64,000 nt of DNA from Metarhizobium sp964253915 (GTDB taxonomy: Bacteria; Pseudomonadota; Alphaproteobacteria; Rhizobiales; Rhizobiaceae). Positions 60,996-64,000 of the stretch are shown one piece after another. The position numbers were made by a program, and so were the translations under genes. Location: the NCBI RefSeq assembly GCF_964253915.1, contig NZ_CAXUSG020000004.1, positions 1-64,000 on the forward strand, in the 5' to 3' direction. The number at the start of each line of letters is the position of its first letter. Within the stretch, counting starts at the first letter, position 1. The notes beneath the pieces were generated by a model. The model saw only the letters and a list, made by a program, of their open reading frames with translations. It was not told the DNA's origin and ran no database searches.

Positions 60996-61913
60996 TCAGC
61001 TGAGGCCGGCCGGCGGCAGCAGCAGGATATCGGCCTGCCTTTCGATCGAGACGAGGTCGCCGATGGCGACCGGCCGGCCGCCATCCTCGTCGAACAGCAT
61101 GCAATCGCCATAGAAGCGCGAGAGCAGGCTGACGAACTCTTCCGTCCCCTGCCTGCCGTAGAAAACCGGCGAAAACTCCATGTAGAGCGGCACCTGCCGC
61201 GCCATCAAAAAGCTCATCGAGCGGCAGGCGACGGGTTCGTACCCTTCGATATCCATCCAGACGAGGCCGATATCTTCGGCGGCGACATTCGCCATGGCGA
61301 GGATCTCGTCCACCGGCCGCACCGGCACGCTGATCTGGATGTCCTTGGCGCTCTGGCGCAGGGCGCTGCTCTTGCCGTGGTTGTTGCGGTGCTGGAAGAA
61401 ATCGATCTCGCCGTGCCGTTCGCCGACGGCGAATTGCAGCGGTGTGATCCGGTCTTCGAGCCCGTTCTGGGTGATGTTGGTCTGCAGCAGGCGATAGTTG
61501 CGCGGATCGGGCTCGACGGCGACGATATGGCGAAAGGCGCGCGCGAGGCTGAAATAGACTGTCTGGGTGCCGATGTTGGCGCCGAGTTCCAGCATCGCCC
61601 GACCCTCGATGGATAGGCCGCGTTGCCGCAGCACCGCCAGCAGGCGCTCGACATTCGGTCGCTCGAAATGCCCCTTGCGAAAAATCTTGGTGCCGATGTA
61701 GTCGCCCGGATCGAAGGTCATCGCATGGTCGCCGCAGTCGACGGTCATCGTCCGGACGCGACCACCGATGGCGCTGATCAGCAGTTCGCGGCCGTAGCGG
61801 GTGTCGAAAAAACGCCGCGCCAGAGCGTTCCGGAGTTTTTTCAGCCGGCGTCGCAACGTTCGGGTGGCCGCCGACAGGCGATTCTCGTGTGTATGGTTCA
61901 TTGCCTGCGCCAT
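60996..61913 (-). CDS. FkbM-family methyltransferase
   Basis: This 305-residue SAM-dependent methyltransferase has 'MLELGANIGTQTVYFSLA' as motif I near residue 110, 'VAVEPDPRNYRLLQTNI' as motif II and 'GLVWMDIEGYEP' near residue 220. Members methylate sugars or lipids in surface molecules. I chose ATG 61913; it could also start at 61901, and no strong ribosome-binding site distinguishes them. It is divergent from the EamA transporter and upstream of DUF3095 by 43 bases on the same strand. Confidence 0.87.
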   Translation of the reverse strand: MAQAMNHTHENRLSAATRTLRRRLKKLRNALARRFFDTRYGRELLISAIGGRVRTMTVDCGDHAMTFDPGDYIGTKIFRKGHFERPNVERLLAVLRQRGLSIEGRAMLELGANIGTQTVYFSLARAFRHIVAVEPDPRNYRLLQTNITQNGLEDRITPLQFAVGERHGEIDFFQHRNNHGKSSALRQSAKDIQISVPVRPVDEILAMANVAAEDIGLVWMDIEGYEPVACRSMSFLMARQVPLYMEFSPVFYGRQGTEEFVSLLSRFYGDCMLFDEDGGRPVAIGDLVSIERQADILLLPPAGLS

Positions 61914-62079
61914 AGCATGCCGGCGACATGGCGTCTTCCCCCGGGAAGCGGAGGCCGGCGGAGCGACTTTTCCCCATATGATGCTGCAATGCACCATTGC
62001 CGGACAAAAACGGTCTTGCGGGCGAGGTGTGGTGTTTTTTGTGATGCCTTTCTTCGGCGAGGGTATATGCAGCAGCATC

Positions 62080-62970
62080 ATGTCTCTTAAAACCCGCGGC
62101 TATATCTTCGCCTTCGTGGCGATCGTGATCTTTGCGATGCAGGACGGCATTTCGAAGCATCTCGGCGGCGCCTATCCGCCGATCTTCATCACCATGCTGC
62201 GGTTCTGGGCCTTCGCGGTGTTCGCCGTCGTGCTGGCCACGCGCGCCTCCGGCAGCCTCAGGAAGGCGGCAGCGACGAAACGGCCGTTGCTGCAGATTTC
62301 GCGCGGCGTCCTGCTCGCGGTACAGATCGTCATCGCCATCACCTCCTTTGCCGTCGTCGGGCTTGCCTATACGCAGGCGATCTTTGCCTCCGGGCCGCTG
62401 ATGGTCGCGCTGCTTTCCATGCCGTTGCTCGGCGAAAGGGTCGGCTGGCGGCGCTGGACGGCGATTTGTGTCGGGCTGATCGGCGTGCTGATCATCCTGG
62501 CGCCGCAAGACGGCGTTCCGCGCCTGACGGTGTTCATTCCGCTCGTCGCGGCGCTGATTTTCGCGCTCTACGTGATCACCACCCGCATGGCGAGCCGTGA
62601 CGATCCGGCGATGACCAGCTTTTTCTACACCGGCGTCGGCGGGGCGGCGGTGATGACGCTGATCGGACCGTTCTTCTGGACGTGGATGTCGCCCGGCGAC
62701 TGGCTGTGGATGCTGCTTCTGTGCATGACCGGCATTTCCAGCCATTATTTCCTGATCCGCGCCTACGACATCCTCGACGCGGCCGAAGCGCAGCCGCTGA
62801 TGTATCTGCAGCTCGTCTTCGCGTCGATCATGGGCACGACGGTCTTCGGCGAAACGTTGACGATCAATATGGTTGCCGGATCGATCGTCGTGGTCGCGGC
62901 CGGTATCTTCACCGTATGGCGCGAGAGCGTCGTCGCACGCCGCAAGGCCGCCGAAGCCAGGCGCGGCTGA
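62080..62970 (+). CDS. EamA-family (DMT) transporter
   Basis: This is a 296-residue inner-membrane protein with ten hydrophobic helices arranged as two EamA repeats: 'YIFAFVAIVIFAMQDGISKHLGG' at the start and 'LVAALIFALYVITTRMAS' opening the second repeat. The family exports metabolites or amino acids. The ATG at 62080 matches the usual start; upstream codons overlap the FkbM gene on the other strand. A hairpin follows its stop. Confidence 0.9.
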   Translation: MSLKTRGYIFAFVAIVIFAMQDGISKHLGGAYPPIFITMLRFWAFAVFAVVLATRASGSLRKAAATKRPLLQISRGVLLAVQIVIAITSFAVVGLAYTQAIFASGPLMVALLSMPLLGERVGWRRWTAICVGLIGVLIILAPQDGVPRLTVFIPLVAALIFALYVITTRMASRDDPAMTSFFYTGVGGAAVMTLIGPFFWTWMSPGDWLWMLLLCMTGISSHYFLIRAYDILDAAEAQPLMYLQLVFASIMGTTVFGETLTINMVAGSIVVVAAGIFTVWRESVVARRKAAEARRG

Positions 62971-62995
62971 GCCGAGGGGCCTTCCGGCCCCCGGC
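62971..62995. terminator. Bidirectional hairpin between convergent genes
   Basis: Stem ggggcc / ggcccc with a ttcc loop lies directly after the transporter stop and before the convergent lactonase gene's stop. No T-run is present on the plus side. It could act for both genes. Confidence 0.55.
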
Positions 62996-63008
62996 TTGCA
63001 GCCTCAAC

Positions 63009-64000
63009 TCATCCTTCCGAAAATTTTACGCACATCGGCGTGCCGATCTCGATTGCCTTGCCCGTATCCGTCAGCTTTCCGGTTTCCGCATCGCGGGCAA
63101 AAATCGAAATGCGGTCGGCATTCTGGTTGGCGGAAAACAGGTGGCGGCCGGAAGGCGTCAGCGCCAGGTTGCGCGGCGTCGCGCCACCGCAGGGGAAGAA
63201 GCCGACCGTGGTCAGTTTTCCGGTTTCGCCATCGACGGCAAACACCGAAATGCTGTCGTGTCCGCGGTTGGAACCGTAGAGGAACCGTCCATCCGGCGAG
63301 ATCTGGATATCGGCGCAATGGTTCGAGGCGCGGGCCTCCGCGGGCACGGCCGGCTGTTCGTCGATCGCGGTCAAAACGCCGGTCTGCGGATCGAGGCCGA
63401 AACTTGCGACGGTCGAATTCAGCTCGTTCATGAGGAACAGCAGGTGGCCGTTCGGATGCAGCGCCACATGGCGCGGGCCGGCGCCGGCGGCCGTGCTGGT
63501 CCTGGCGACTTCGGCCAGGGAGCCATCGGCGTTCATGCGATAGGTGGTCAGCGTGTCGGTGCCGAGGTCGGCAACGACCGCGAGATTGCCGGACAGAAGC
63601 TCGGTAACGCTGTGGGCGTGGCTGCGCTCCTGCCGGTTTGCGTCCGGGCCGGTGCCGTGCTGGGCGATGCTGCCAATCGGTGGCGTCAACCCGCCATCGG
63701 CGCGGATGCCGTAGACGACGACAGACCGGTCCGGCCCGCCTTCGCCCATGCCGTAATTGGCGACCAGAAGTTTTGTGCCGTCACGGCTCACCATGCTGTG
63801 GGCGGTGATGCTGCCGAGCGACGGCTGCATATTGATGTAATCGAGCCGGCCGGCTTCCCGGTCGAAACGAAAGGCTGAGACGAGACCTTCCTTCCAGCCG
63901 AAGATTTCGGAGTTGGCATAGACAACAGTGCCCGCCGCATTCACCGAAAGGAAGGTCGGGTTTTCGATCTCCGGCGCTTCGGCCAGCCTATTTACCGAAA
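63009..64000 (-). CDS. 6-phosphogluconolactonase-like beta-propeller protein, 5' end missing
   Basis: The frame is open to the edge of the window, so the N terminus lies outside; 330 codons are present. The residues just inside the edge read 'SVNRLAEAPEIENPTFLSVNAAGTVVYANSEI', continuous with the rest, so the GTG at 63944 is internal. Repeated blades such as 'HVALHPNGHLLFLMNELNSTVASF', 'ISPDGRFLYGSNRGHDSISVF' and 'LTPSGRHLFSANQNADRISIF' define the lactonase (Pgl-like, seven-bladed) family. It probably hydrolyses a sugar lactone. Confidence 0.88.
   Translation of the reverse strand, partial: SVNRLAEAPEIENPTFLSVNAAGTVVYANSEIFGWKEGLVSAFRFDREAGRLDYINMQPSLGSITAHSMVSRDGTKLLVANYGMGEGGPDRSVVVYGIRADGGLTPPIGSIAQHGTGPDANRQERSHAHSVTELLSGNLAVVADLGTDTLTTYRMNADGSLAEVARTSTAAGAGPRHVALHPNGHLLFLMNELNSTVASFGLDPQTGVLTAIDEQPAVPAEARASNHCADIQISPDGRFLYGSNRGHDSISVFAVDGETGKLTTVGFFPCGGATPRNLALTPSGRHLFSANQNADRISIFARDAETGKLTDTGKAIEIGTPMCVKFSEG

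Overview
The window is GC-rich and densely coded, with no rRNA, tRNA, insertion sequence or CRISPR array that I can see. It looks like an alphaproteobacterium of the Rhizobiales, most likely Rhizobiaceae. The basis is the many ABC uptake systems with solute-binding proteins, frequent 1-11 base overlaps between consecutive genes, two intergenic repeats of rhizobial type (about 18564-18661 and 33149-33293), and families common in rhizobia (FkbM, DUF3095, DUF2938, dimethylglycine-dehydrogenase-like proteins). This is inference from gene content; no marker gene is present.

Layout. (1) 1-6290: the 3' part of a LysR regulator, a BMP/nucleoside-type ABC importer on the minus strand (binding protein, double ATPase, two permeases) and a divergent lactonase-like metallo-hydrolase. 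(2) 6404-19165: an Lrp/AsnC regulator faces a long plus-strand operon for a thiamine-diphosphate 2-oxoacid/acetoin dehydrogenase (E1 alpha, E1 beta, lipoyl-hydrolase fusion), a VOC protein, a polar amino acid ABC importer, diaminopropionate ammonia-lyase, two SDRs, an M20-type hydrolase with an altered metal site, a gamma-glutamyltransferase-like protein and a small unknown protein. A perfect 13-bp inverted repeat lies in the divergent promoter region. (3) 19166-23815: an SsuABC/TauABC-type importer with an FMN-dependent (LLM/NtaA-type) monooxygenase. (4) 23899-24853: a minus-strand cluster of very small genes, including a 50-codon membrane peptide. (5) 25302-38364: a catabolic region with a NicX-like ring-cleavage dioxygenase, an acyl-CoA-dehydrogenase-fold flavoprotein without the usual catalytic Glu, an SRPBCC-alpha/beta-hydrolase fusion, TetR, a glutamine-synthetase-like ligase, a flavin reductase and an APC permease. 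On the other strand are a FAD/GcvT oxidoreductase, a DUF2938 protein and a second gamma-glutamyltransferase.

(6) 38696-62970: a surface-polysaccharide and signalling region. It has a WecG/TagA-type transferase, several glycosyltransferases, a polysaccharide deacetylase, a polysaccharide lyase, a UDP-sugar dehydrogenase, an FkbM methyltransferase, a peptide-type ABC importer, a cyclic-nucleotide-binding protein next to a large catalytically degenerate ABC exporter, a class III nucleotide cyclase and a DUF3095 protein that carries cyclase-like motifs. The window ends inside a 6-phosphogluconolactonase-type beta-propeller gene.

Most interesting: the 899-residue ABC exporter, which has lost every catalytic ATPase motif and repeats its post-Q-loop segment three times, and the NicX-like cluster, which reads as an undescribed aerobic N-heterocycle or amine degradation route. 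All functions are inferred from sequence reading alone.
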